A DNA stretch of 64,000 nucleotides from DASVCN01 sp040905665 (GTDB lineage: Bacteria > Deinococcota > Deinococci > Deinococcales > Trueperaceae), in the NCBI GenBank assembly GCA_040905665.1, contig JBBDRD010000025.1, positions 1 to 64,000 on the forward strand, read 5' to 3'. Made by a program: the position numbers and the translations under genes. Below are positions 51,373 to 59,753 of this stretch, piece by piece. Numbering within the stretch: the first letter of the stretch is position 1; every line of letters begins with the position of its first letter. The notes under the pieces are model-generated. The model was given only the letters and a program-made list of their open reading frames with translations, made no database searches and was not told the origin of the DNA.

Positions 51373-51987
51373 TCATCGGTCAGCTAGCGCAACTCGAATC
51401 CCGAAGGCCGCGAAAGTGGCGGCAAATGACCGCCTAAGCCAGACCATGAGCTTGGGCGAACCAACCAGATGCTTCCTCACGCTGCTTGCCAGCAAACCGT
51501 AGAGGATGAAAACGATCAGGGTTATCAGCATGAACACTGCGCTCAACGACAGCAGGGCGGGTATCGCCGAAGCGGAGCCCGGGGAAATGAAGAGCGGCAG
51601 GAAAGCAAAGAAGAAGATCGTCAGCTTCGGATTCAGGAGGTTGAGCAGGACCGCCCGCCCGGCAGTCCGCCACGGGTTGTGGCGGGGGGCGGCCGAATCG
51701 AATCGAAGCGGGCCGCTATCGCGCCACATCGCCCAGGCGAGATAGAGCAGATAGACGGCGCCCAACAACTTGATTGCTTGGAAGGTCACCGCGCTCAGGT
51801 GGAGGATGAAGGACAGCCCGAGCGTGCTGGCCAGAAGATGCGGAACAATCCCCGCGGTGCACCCCAAAGCCGCTGCGATGCTCGCCCGCCAGCCGTGGAA
51901 GACTCCGGTTGAAACCGTGTAGATCACTCCGGTACCAGGGATGAGTACCACCACGAGCGATGTCAGTAGGAATTCTGTGGTGAACAT
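51373..51987 (-). CDS. LysE/RhtB-family amino-acid exporter
   Basis: The 204-residue protein has six membrane helices and the family start FLLTSLVVVLIPGTGVIYTV followed by GCTAGIVPHLLAS. LysE-type proteins export amino acids such as lysine, threonine or homoserine lactone analogues. GGGAGGAAA precedes the ATG at 51987, which is preferred over an in-frame start 30 nt upstream. Confidence 0.9.
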   Translation of the reverse strand: MFTTEFLLTSLVVVLIPGTGVIYTVSTGVFHGWRASIAAALGCTAGIVPHLLASTLGLSFILHLSAVTFQAIKLLGAVYLLYLAWAMWRDSGPLRFDSAAPRHNPWRTAGRAVLLNLLNPKLTIFFFAFLPLFISPGSASAIPALLSLSAVFMLITLIVFILYGLLASSVRKHLVGSPKLMVWLRRSFAATFAAFGIRVALADR

Positions 51988-52077
51988 GGTTTCCTCCCAG
52001 GGCCTATTCGAATCCATTCGTGCTGAGCAATTGTATGACCTCTAGGAATGCCGGTGCGCTTGGGGGCTTGAGCTTAA

Positions 52078-53310
52078 CTACTGAGCCGACCAGAGATTGG
52101 GCAGGGGAAGCGCAAGGAGCCTGTCGCTAAATGGCACTACGGTATCGCCCAAGTAGAGCACGATTCCCCTTTCAAATCGCTCGCCGACCTCTTCGATGAG
52201 CGCCTCCATGCCCCGGAAATCCTTGCTCCTCACCGATGAGGCTGCCTTGACCTCAATCCCTGCTAACCTGCCGTCGGCGTGCTCCAGCACCACGTCGACC
52301 TCGGCGCCCGAGTAGGAGCGAAAGTGATACATGCGAGCTCTCTCCGTGCTCCAACCAAGTTGCTTGTAGAGCTCGGTCACAACAAAGCTCTCCAGCAATT
52401 GACCCAGTAGCTTTCGCTCCCCACCCAATCGTCTCGGGTCGAGATCCAAGAGACTCGCGGAGAGTGCCGTATCGTTTAGCAGAATCTTGGGAGACCTTAC
52501 TATTCGCTTGACGAAATTCGAAGTCCAAGCCGGTTGCAGCTGTACCAGATATGTTGCCTGTAGTAGTGACAGGTAGCGTCGCAGTGTCGATTGCGGGAAG
52601 CCGATCTCGCGTGCAGTGGAGCTGTAGTTGAACAGATTCGACGTCCGGGCTGCCAAAAGCTGAAGTAGCCGGGGCAACTCGTTTAGCCCTGCGATATCGG
52701 CCAAATCCTGTACGTCTCGCTGCAATATCGTCGTTATGTATGAATCGAACCAGGCTTGTCGACGTGGCAGTCGGTTCCTTTGGGCTGCTTCAGGATAGCC
52801 CCCGGCAAGCAATCGTCCTACCAGCTCGTCCTCCGTGAGGGAACTGGGTTGGAAGCGGTGATCGCTCGCGAATATGGCGGCTGGGAAGTCCTCCCGCACT
52901 CCATGAAGCTCTCCTTGTGAAAGTGGCCAGAGTTGCAGAACCTCCATCCGACCGGCAAGACTGTCCGCGACCCTGGGAAGCATCAGGACGTTTGCCGAAC
53001 CGGTAAGTAGAAAGGTACCTGCTCGCCGATTCCGATCCACGTCCGCCTTGATGGCAAGTAGCAACTCCGGGGATCGCTGTATTTCATCTATCACTACGGG
53101 CCGTGGAAGATTTCGGATGAATTGAGTCGGGTCGGTACTGGCCGCAGACAATGTCGTCGCATCATCCAGAGTGAAATAGTCGGCCGCTAGTTCATTGGCC
53201 GCCCGATGTGCCAAGGTACTCTTGCCAACCTGACGAGCCCCTGTGAGAAGAACGACAGGCGTGTCGTTCAAGGCCTCGAGCAATTTCGCGTACTGGTGTC
53301 GCGGAAACAT
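52078..53310 (-). CDS. AAA+ ATPase with DUF4143 domain
   Basis: The 410-residue protein has Walker A VVLLTGARQVGKSTLAHRA at residue 19, Walker B PVVIDEIQRSPEL, sensor LLTGSANVLML, a winged-helix-like middle region and a C-terminal DUF4143 domain with SGAEVDVVLEHADGRLAGIE (a nuclease-like D-x-ExK pattern with KAASS following). Such genes are widespread and mobile, without a settled function. Codon use and the three operator-like repeats upstream set it apart from neighbours. The ATG follows a TACCAT box by 7 nt. Confidence 0.88.
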   Translation of the reverse strand: MFPRHQYAKLLEALNDTPVVLLTGARQVGKSTLAHRAANELAADYFTLDDATTLSAASTDPTQFIRNLPRPVVIDEIQRSPELLLAIKADVDRNRRAGTFLLTGSANVLMLPRVADSLAGRMEVLQLWPLSQGELHGVREDFPAAIFASDHRFQPSSLTEDELVGRLLAGGYPEAAQRNRLPRRQAWFDSYITTILQRDVQDLADIAGLNELPRLLQLLAARTSNLFNYSSTAREIGFPQSTLRRYLSLLQATYLVQLQPAWTSNFVKRIVRSPKILLNDTALSASLLDLDPRRLGGERKLLGQLLESFVVTELYKQLGWSTERARMYHFRSYSGAEVDVVLEHADGRLAGIEVKAASSVRSKDFRGMEALIEEVGERFERGIVLYLGDTVVPFSDRLLALPLPNLWSAQ

Positions 53311-53317
53311 TCAGGCG

Positions 53318-53323
53318 ATGGTA
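53318..53323 (-). promoter_or_regulatory. Leaderless -10 box of the AAA+/DUF4143 gene
   Basis: TACCAT on the minus strand lies 7 nt before the ATG at 53310. The first repeat of the upstream array covers its -35 region. Confidence 0.45.
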
Positions 53324-53342
53324 TCAGATGGAAGGGTCACGT

Positions 53343-53402
53343 GGACGATTTTCCACCAAATGCTGGTGGATATTCCACCAGTTGATGGGGGATTTTCCGC
53401 CA
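53343..53402. repeat. Three 16-bp operator-like repeats at 22-bp spacing
   Basis: GGACGATTTTCCACCA (53343), GGTGGATATTCCACCA (53365) and GGGGGATTTTCCGCCA (53387) start exactly 22 nt apart, two helical turns. The middle copy sits in a perfect palindrome, CTGGTGGA-TAT-TCCACCAG (53363-53381). They lie upstream of the ATPase promoter. Confidence 0.75.
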
Positions 53403-53449
53403 CTGCGCGGTTCGTTCTTGAAACGTGCCGGTGATGCCCTGCTGCCACC

Positions 53450-54316
53450 CTAAGTTTGATCCGCGCTCGATCGCAGTCGCCGGGGGCGGCGGCGTGGCAG
53501 TTCGCTGATCATCATGGCGACGATGACCAGTATGCCGCCGACCCAGCCCAGCGCCCCCAACCTCTCGCCTAGCAGGAAGAAAGCGAAAACCGAGGCGAAA
53601 ACCGGCTCGAGCAGGAAGATGAGCGCCGCTACGTGGGCCGGAACGACCCGTTGGGCATATATCTGCAGTACGGCCACCAACACGGTAGCTACCAGAGCCA
53701 GATAGGCGATGGCGACGTAAGTGCCTGCCGGCACCTCCGCCAACTGACCGGCCTCCGGTAGCGCCCACAGCCAGGCGAGCAGCGCCATGGGCCAATGCTG
53801 CGCGCCCGCCAGCGAGAGCACCGGCATGTTGCCGGCGACCTGCCCGAGGTAGACGATGTAGAGGGCATAGGAAAATGCGGTTCCCAGAAGCCATAGGTCC
53901 CCGGCCGACAGCTCGCCCGCGCCGGTTAGGCTCATCAGCGACAGCCCTGCGAGAGCCACCGCCGCTGCCAGGTAGGCGCGGGGAGCGATCCTGTTTCCCA
54001 ACCAGATCGAACTGACCAGGGGCGTGAAGATCACCGACAGGCCGGTGAGAAAGGCGGCCTTCGAGGCCGAGGTAAGGTCCAGACCAATGGTTTGTGTTGC
54101 GAACCCGGCGAAGCCGAGTACACCTAGGACCATCGCCGGTCCCAGGGCCCTGCGCTCGACCCGCACCCAACCCAGGAGCAGCGCCGCCAGGCTAAAACGA
54201 ACCGCCAGCAGCAGCGGAACCGAAATGGTGTCGAGCGCGTCCTTGATGACGACGAAGGTCGTGCCCCATACCAGGGTGATGAACACCAGCACGAGCAGGC
54301 CGCCGGTACGAGACAT
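53450..54316 (-). CDS. EamA/DMT-superfamily transporter 2
   Basis: The 288-residue protein has ten membrane helices in two EamA repeats (VWGTTFVVIKDAL in the first helix, then AALIFLLEPVFASVFAFFLLGE near 245). The ATG at 54316 fits the family start; a longer reading adds a basic tail. Export of a small metabolite is likely, substrate unknown. It ends 47 nt from the repeat array. Confidence 0.87.
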   Translation of the reverse strand: MSRTGGLLVLVFITLVWGTTFVVIKDALDTISVPLLLAVRFSLAALLLGWVRVERRALGPAMVLGVLGFAGFATQTIGLDLTSASKAAFLTGLSVIFTPLVSSIWLGNRIAPRAYLAAAVALAGLSLMSLTGAGELSAGDLWLLGTAFSYALYIVYLGQVAGNMPVLSLAGAQHWPMALLAWLWALPEAGQLAEVPAGTYVAIAYLALVATVLVAVLQIYAQRVVPAHVAALIFLLEPVFASVFAFFLLGERLGALGWVGGILVIVAMMISELPRRRPRRLRSSADQT

Positions 54317-54396
54317 AACGATTATTCTGGCACGGTGGGCCTTCCCCATCGGTCGGCTCCTCCGCCTGGCGCTCGCTTAGGCTAGATACGGTCGCT

Positions 54397-54402
54397 TACA
54401 CT
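54397..54402 (+). promoter_or_regulatory. Leaderless -10 box of ispF
   Basis: TACACT lies 5 nt before the GTG at 54408. Confidence 0.45.
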
Positions 54403-54407
54403 GGGGC

Positions 54408-54896
54408 GTGAACGTCAACACCAGGATCGGTTACGGCGAGGATTGTCACCGGCTGGTGCCCGGCAGGCCGCTGATGGTCGGCGGCGTGAGGGTCGAAGAC
54501 AGCAAGCTGGGAAGCGAGGCGCACTCCGACGGGGACGTGCTGCTGCACGCGCTCGCCGATGCGCTCCTCTCGGCTTTCGCTCTGGGCGACATCGGCCGCC
54601 TCTTCCCGCCCGGGGATGAGCGCTACCGTGACATGCCGGGCCGGGAGATAGTGCTTGAGGTGCTGCAGCGTGTGCGGCGGGTGGCGGGAAAAGTCACTTT
54701 CCATAATGTCGCCGCCGTGGTCACCCTCGACGAGCCCAAACTGAGCGACCGGCGCGAAGCGATCGAGCGGCGGGTGGGCAGCATGCTGGGGCTCGAGCCG
54801 GGCCGGGTGGGCGTCACCTTCAAAACCAGCGAAGGTGCAGCGCCCAGTCACATCCAGTCACGGGTGACCATACTGCTTTCCGACGATGGGAAGTAG
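54408..54896 (+). CDS. ispF: 2-C-methyl-D-erythritol 2,4-cyclodiphosphate synthase
   Basis: IspF performs the cyclisation step of the MEP pathway to isopentenyl diphosphate, the precursor of prenyl donors such as the UbiA-type enzyme would use. The 162-residue protein has the zinc ligands in GYGEDCHRLVPG (Asp-x-His) and a later His, plus EAHSDGDVLLHALADALL and the C-terminal VTFKTSEG. It is a complete single-gene unit. Confidence 0.95.
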   Translation: MNVNTRIGYGEDCHRLVPGRPLMVGGVRVEDSKLGSEAHSDGDVLLHALADALLSAFALGDIGRLFPPGDERYRDMPGREIVLEVLQRVRRVAGKVTFHNVAAVVTLDEPKLSDRREAIERRVGSMLGLEPGRVGVTFKTSEGAAPSHIQSRVTILLSDDGK

Positions 54897-55087
54897 CTCG
54901 CGGCAGCCGTCCGCCGGCAGCCCGAAGCAGAATGGGACACCCGCTAGGCGACCGGCTGAGCGACGGAGAAATCGCTTTGCCGTTCCCGGGCGGAGGTAGC
55001 CTCCATCGGACGCTGGTCCAGTTTTTCCCGTGTGAAGCGCTTGATAAGTGGCGGGACCTCGTAACGATCCCCGGCATGGACCAGGAA

Positions 55088-55115
55088 GGGCGGGCCAGAT
55101 TGCTCGGGCCCGCCC
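55088..55115. terminator. GC-rich hairpin between ispF and the SLH gene
   Basis: GGGCGGGCC (55088-55096) and GGCCCGCCC (55107-55115) form a 9-bp stem with a 10-nt loop between convergent genes. The rest of 54897-55137 holds no recognisable gene. Confidence 0.5.
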
Positions 55116-55137
55116 CACTGCTCACTGTTGACGAGTG

Positions 55138-56292
55138 CTAGAAGCGCAGGTTCACGCCGACCGCCACGGTCGGATAGAACTGGTCGTACTGGTACTCGAG
55201 CGCGTTGGGCGGAGTGTTGAAGTAGTAGTCGGCCATGCCCTCCGCGAAGAGTGCCAAGGAGGGGTTGAACGAGTACTCGACGCCCAGCAGTCCACCCACG
55301 AAGGGGCCGTCATTCGCCTGCGGGGCGTTCATCAGATTTATCTGATAGCCACCCCCGGCGCCCAGGTAAGTACCCAGCCGCTGACCCATTCCGATTCGGT
55401 AGGTGAGGTGACCTGCAGCAGCCAAGGTGCCCTGATCGATGGGGCTCTGGCGGCCGTAGTCGATCGTGCCGCGGAGACCGAACGGCCCGAGCAGATGGTC
55501 GATACCAAACACGAAGCGGGCTGGTACGCGGTCGTTTAACTCACTCAAAGCGCCAACACCAAGGTAGAAGTTGCCGGGCTCACCGGGCGGGCGAAGTGGT
55601 TCGGGCTGTGCGAGCGGTTCGTCGACGTCCACGATAGGTTCGTCTCGATCTAGTTCGGCGGCAGGTCCTGCCGGTCCGACATCGCCGGCCGGGCCCTCCG
55701 GTCCTGCTGGTCCTGGCGGTCCGCCGGGGCCTTCGGGTCCGGGCGGACCCTGAGGTCCTTCGGGGCCAGGCTCACCCTGCGGCCCTTGTGGTCCAGGCGG
55801 ACCCGCCGGTCCCTGAGGCCCCTGTTGTCCGCCCTCCGCGAACTGGCTCCGAAGATCTTCCAGCTCGGCGTTGAGTGCCTCGACCTGGGCACGTAGCTGT
55901 TCGACCTCGGAGGACTGAACCATGGGCTGGTTCATGTCCTGCTCGAGTGTCGTTAGCCGCTCCCCGAGGTCGCCGAACTGCATCCTCAGCTCGTCGACTG
56001 CGTCTTGGAGTGCCGCCATGTCTTCTTGTCCAAGCGCCTGTGCCGCGGCGCGATTGTCCTCGAGCACCCTCAGCAGCCGGTCGACGACCAGGGCGGCCTG
56101 GTAGCGCGTGAACGGCTCATTGCCGCGAAACGTGCCGTCGGGAAAGCCTTGAACGATTCCCAGGTCGGCGATGCGTTCGACCGCATCCGCCGCCCAGTGG
56201 TCGTCCGGCACATCGGCCAGCCCCGGCGTCTGTTGAGCCCCTGCTGCCCCCAGCAGCAGAAAAACGGTTAGTAATGCTGATAGTCGTTTCAT
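55138..56292 (-). CDS. Envelope protein: SLH domain, coiled coil, collagen-like repeat, beta-barrel
   Basis: The 384-residue protein has a signal peptide (MKRLSALLTVFLLLGAAGAQ), an SLH domain (about 23-75, LADVPDDHWAADAVERIADL), a coiled coil (about 80-152), 19 uninterrupted Gly-X-Y triplets (155-211, rich in GPE, GPQ and GPA) and a C-terminal beta-rich domain (about 238-384) ending NLRF, like outer-membrane barrels. Deinococcota SlpA-type proteins join SLH, coiled coil and barrel to link cell wall and outer membrane; the collagen insert is unusual. The ATG at 56292 starts the signal peptide, with GGGGGTG before it. Confidence 0.85.
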   Translation of the reverse strand: MKRLSALLTVFLLLGAAGAQQTPGLADVPDDHWAADAVERIADLGIVQGFPDGTFRGNEPFTRYQAALVVDRLLRVLEDNRAAAQALGQEDMAALQDAVDELRMQFGDLGERLTTLEQDMNQPMVQSSEVEQLRAQVEALNAELEDLRSQFAEGGQQGPQGPAGPPGPQGPQGEPGPEGPQGPPGPEGPGGPPGPAGPEGPAGDVGPAGPAAELDRDEPIVDVDEPLAQPEPLRPPGEPGNFYLGVGALSELNDRVPARFVFGIDHLLGPFGLRGTIDYGRQSPIDQGTLAAAGHLTYRIGMGQRLGTYLGAGGGYQINLMNAPQANDGPFVGGLLGVEYSFNPSLALFAEGMADYYFNTPPNALEYQYDQFYPTVAVGVNLRF

Positions 56293-56520
56293 GTCACCCC
56301 CACGTGAGTTTCGCCTCCGGCGGCTGCTTAGCGGCCCAAGGCGAGGTTTGATCCTGTACCACCGTAACGATATTGGCCCCAATCACCGTGAGGTAATGCA
56401 AGGTGAGATGAACCTCCTCGATAACGGGAACAGGAAACGCGCCCCTTGCTTCGCCGCGAGATATTCGTGGCAGCGGAGGCGGAGCGCGCTTAATAACAAA
56501 TCGGCTTCCCGTGCCTGGCG
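56293..56520. other. Intergenic region upstream of the envelope protein
   Basis: A 228-nt gap between same-strand genes. No strong promoter pair was found; TTGGGG and TACAGG spaced 18 nt on the minus strand are a weak candidate. A long leader is likely. No structured RNA was recognised. Confidence 0.4.
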
Positions 56521-56838
56521 TTACACCTCCTGCAGTACCGCGAACAGCCGGCCGTCCTCGACGGCTGTGTCGAATAGCCTCAGCTTCTTTACCGCCGGCA
56601 GCGTGGGCTTACCGGTGCGCAGGTCGAAGGTGGCGCCGTGGTGCTCGCACTTGATCTTCCCATCCAGCAATTCGCCGTCGTGAAGTGGAAAGTTGGCGTG
56701 GGTGCAGCGGTCTACCACGGCGAAGAACTCGCCCTCCTGACGCACCACAACAAGTTTCTCGCCCCCGACGGTTACCGCCGTGATACTTCCCTCCGGAAAG
56801 CTCTCCGCCGGACCTACCTCGACACGAGTCTCGGTCAT
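56521..56838 (-). CDS. Rieske [2Fe-2S] ferredoxin-like protein in the suf operon
   Basis: The 105-residue protein is a soluble Rieske domain with the cluster ligands in CTHANFPLHDGE (Cys-x-His) and CEHHGATFD (Cys-x2-His), like the ferredoxin subunits of non-haem oxygenases. It follows sufD by 49 nt on the same strand, so it may carry electrons to or test the Fe-S assembly machinery. No oxygenase is nearby. Confidence 0.9.
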   Translation of the reverse strand: MTETRVEVGPAESFPEGSITAVTVGGEKLVVVRQEGEFFAVVDRCTHANFPLHDGELLDGKIKCEHHGATFDLRTGKPTLPAVKKLRLFDTAVEDGRLFAVLQEV

Positions 56839-56887
56839 CGGCTGCTTCGCTTCGCGGTCCGGGACCGTTGGGGGCGGTACACCGGGG

Positions 56888-58246
56888 TCAGAGCTTTTCC
56901 TTGACCCCGGGAACGCCCAGCTTCGCCTGAACTATGCGCTCGACGTACTCCGCTACCTTGGGTAGCGTCACGCGGCTCATGACTTCGTAGAGGAAGCCGG
57001 TTACCAACACGTGCTCCGCTAGCTCCGGCGGTAATCCGCGGCTCATCAGATAAAACCGCTGGTCCTCGGGCACCGGCCCGGTGGTGGAGCCGTGCGAGCA
57101 GCGCACGTCGTTGGCGCCAATCTCCAATTGCGGGATCGATACCGCTTCGGAATCGCTGTCGAGCAGGAGGTTGCGGTTGGTCTGATAGGCATCGGTCTTC
57201 TGGGCATCCACGTCGACCCGGATGACCCCCGAGTAGACGGCGGTGGAGGCGTCGCGCAAGGCGCCCTTGAACAGCAGGTCGGAACGGGCGTGATCCGTCG
57301 CATGGTGCTGCAGGGTGTACTGGTTGTAGTGCTGCCCCTTATCGGCGAAGTAGAGCCCCAGCATCTCGCTGTCGGCACCAGGGCCTTCCAGTCGACTCTC
57401 GACCTCGGCTCGCGCGGCCGAGGCACCCAGGCTCACGCTCAGGCTCTCGAGCCGGCTATCGCGGTCCAGGTGCGCCCGCAGGCGGTTGACATGCACTACG
57501 TCACGGCTCCAGTTCTGGAGCGAGACGTAACGGAGCTTGGCGCCGTCCTTTAACACGATCTCGGTTGCGGCGTTGTAGAACAGGCGCTCATCGATAGGCT
57601 CACCGGTGTACTCGTCGATGTAGGTGACCTTGGCGTTGCGGTCGACAACCACGAGGGTTCGACCGTTCGCCAGTCCGCCGCGATCGGCGGTGGTGAATGC
57701 ACCGAGCGGCAGGGCGACCTCGACGTCGCGAGGTACGTAGACGAACGTCCCGTTCTCCCAGAAGGCCGAATTGAGCGCGGTGAACTTGCTCTGCTGGGCG
57801 TTGACGGCGCTGTAGAGGTGCGCGCGCACGAGATCCTCGTGCTCCAGCAGGGCGGTGCGCAGGTCGGTAAAGATTACCCCCTGCTCGCTCAGGTTCGAAT
57901 CGCGGTGCACCACCTCGCCGCCGTTGTGTACCAGGATGCCCTCGGCGTCGGAGTCGGTAATGCGCATGCGGATGCGCTCCGACACGTCGCGCTCGCGCGG
58001 CTCGCCGGCCAGCTCGAGGCCGTCGAGGCTGAAGCGTTCGATCTCGGTATAGCGCCAATGCTCGTCGCGCCGAGTGGGAAACGGAGTGCTGTCGAACGCT
58101 CTCAGGGCCGAACGGCGTTCCTGTGCCAGCCATTCGGGCTCCTGGTGACGTTCGATCAGAGCCTCGAGCGCCGCGCTCGAAAGGGCCGTCTTCTGGGCCC
58201 CGTTGTCGGTCGTCTTGTGGGTACTGTTTTGGAGCAGTGTTGCCAT
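56888..58246 (-). CDS. sufD: Fe-S cluster assembly protein SufD
   Basis: SufD partners SufB in the SufBC2D scaffold that builds [4Fe-4S] clusters. The 452-residue protein has the N-terminal helical region (FPTRRDEHWRYTEIERFSL), the parallel beta-helix core and the C-terminal signature RCSHGSTTGPVPEDQRFYLM, whose His corresponds to the functional residue of E. coli SufD. It lies 24 nt after sufB. Confidence 0.95.
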   Translation of the reverse strand: MATLLQNSTHKTTDNGAQKTALSSAALEALIERHQEPEWLAQERRSALRAFDSTPFPTRRDEHWRYTEIERFSLDGLELAGEPRERDVSERIRMRITDSDAEGILVHNGGEVVHRDSNLSEQGVIFTDLRTALLEHEDLVRAHLYSAVNAQQSKFTALNSAFWENGTFVYVPRDVEVALPLGAFTTADRGGLANGRTLVVVDRNAKVTYIDEYTGEPIDERLFYNAATEIVLKDGAKLRYVSLQNWSRDVVHVNRLRAHLDRDSRLESLSVSLGASAARAEVESRLEGPGADSEMLGLYFADKGQHYNQYTLQHHATDHARSDLLFKGALRDASTAVYSGVIRVDVDAQKTDAYQTNRNLLLDSDSEAVSIPQLEIGANDVRCSHGSTTGPVPEDQRFYLMSRGLPPELAEHVLVTGFLYEVMSRVTLPKVAEYVERIVQAKLGVPGVKEKL

Positions 58247-58270
58247 GGTATTCGGGTTGCCCGCGGGCCC

Positions 58271-59701
58271 CTAACCTACGCTCCCTTCCATCTCCAGCTC
58301 GATGAGGCGGTTGAGCTCGACGGCGTACTCCAGCGGCAGCTCCTTGGCCACCGGCTCCAGGAAGCCGCGCACGATCAGCGCCATCGCCTCGGCCTGGGGC
58401 AGTCCTCGTGACATCAGGTAGAACACCTGCTCGTCGTTGAGCTTGCTGACCGTTGCCTCATGGCCTATATGGGCCGTCTTCTCGTTGATCTCGATATACG
58501 GATAGGTGTCGGTCTTGGCGGTGTCATCCAAGAGCAACGCATCACACTCCACGTTCGACCGGGCATTCTCGGCGCCCTGGTGGATCTGCACCAGACCGCG
58601 GTAACTCGACCGTCCGCTGCCCTTGGAGATCGACTTAGACACGATCGAGGAAGTGGTGCGCGGCGCGGCGTGGATCATCTTGGCACCGGCGTCCTGATGC
58701 TGATTGTTGCCGGCGAAGGCGATGGAAAGCACCTCACCCCGGGCGCCCTCGCCCACCAGGTAACAGCTGGGATACTTCATCGTAGTCTTCGAACCAAGGT
58801 TGCCGTCCAACCAGCCCATCGAAGCGCCGGCGTGGACAACGGCGCGCTGCGTTACCAGGTTATAGACGTTGTGCGACCAGTTCTGGATGGTCGAGTAACG
58901 CACCTGCGAATTGTCCTGGCAGACGATCTCGATAACACCCGAGTGGAACGAGTCGGAGTTGTAGGTGGGTGCGGTACAGCCCTCGATATAGTGGAACTTC
59001 GATCCGGGCGCGCCGATGATAAGAGTGCGCTCGAACTGTCCCATGCTCTGAGCATTGATGAGGAAGTAGGCCTGTAGCGGCACTTCCACATGTACGCCTT
59101 CGGGCACGTACACGAACGATCCGCCCGACCATACGGCCGAGTTGATCGCCGCGAAGTAGTTGTCCTCGGGCGGAACGACCGTCGCGAAGTACTCCTTGAA
59201 GAGTTCCGGGTGCTCCTGCAGACCGGTGTCGCTGTCGAGGAAGATGACGCCCTTCTTCTCCCACTCCTCCTTGAGGCTGTGGTAGACCATCTCCGACTCG
59301 TACTGGGCACCAACGCCGGCCAAGGCCTTCTGTTCGGCCTCGGGGATACCGAGGCGCTTATAGGTCTCGCGGACCTCCTCGGGAACGTCGTTCCAGTCGT
59401 TGCTGCCCTTGCGGTCTTGAGGGCGGATATAGAAGTAGATCTCCTCGAAGTTGAGCGTCGAGAGATCCGGGCCCCACTTTGGCCGGCCCTTCTTCTCGGC
59501 GATGTCGAAGGCGCGCAAGCGGAACTTGAGCATCCACTCGGGCTCGTTCTTGTAATAGCTGATCTTTTCGATCACACGTTTGTTCAAGCCCTTCTCGGAC
59601 TTGAAGAAGTATTTTTCGGGCAGCTGGAAGTCGTACTGCTTCTCGTGCTGCATCCCCTCGAGCTTGCCGGCATCCGGGTGTTCAAGCGGCATATCAGCCA
59701 T
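58271..59701 (-). CDS. sufB: Fe-S cluster assembly protein SufB
   Basis: SufB is the main scaffold subunit. The 476-residue protein has MLKFRLRAFDIAEKKGRPKW near the start, VYVPEGVHVEVPLQAYF, and ARSNVECDALLLDDTAKTDT with the conserved Cys, followed by IGHEATVSKLNDEQVFYLMS. A GAGAGGAG ribosome site precedes the ATG. It lies 52 nt after sufC. Confidence 0.97.
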   Translation of the reverse strand: MADMPLEHPDAGKLEGMQHEKQYDFQLPEKYFFKSEKGLNKRVIEKISYYKNEPEWMLKFRLRAFDIAEKKGRPKWGPDLSTLNFEEIYFYIRPQDRKGSNDWNDVPEEVRETYKRLGIPEAEQKALAGVGAQYESEMVYHSLKEEWEKKGVIFLDSDTGLQEHPELFKEYFATVVPPEDNYFAAINSAVWSGGSFVYVPEGVHVEVPLQAYFLINAQSMGQFERTLIIGAPGSKFHYIEGCTAPTYNSDSFHSGVIEIVCQDNSQVRYSTIQNWSHNVYNLVTQRAVVHAGASMGWLDGNLGSKTTMKYPSCYLVGEGARGEVLSIAFAGNNQHQDAGAKMIHAAPRTTSSIVSKSISKGSGRSSYRGLVQIHQGAENARSNVECDALLLDDTAKTDTYPYIEINEKTAHIGHEATVSKLNDEQVFYLMSRGLPQAEAMALIVRGFLEPVAKELPLEYAVELNRLIELEMEGSVG

Positions 59702-59753
59702 GCGTTGCTCCTCTCGGTCGTAGCGGCGCGCGGTCGCGGATGGAGTCGATCAC

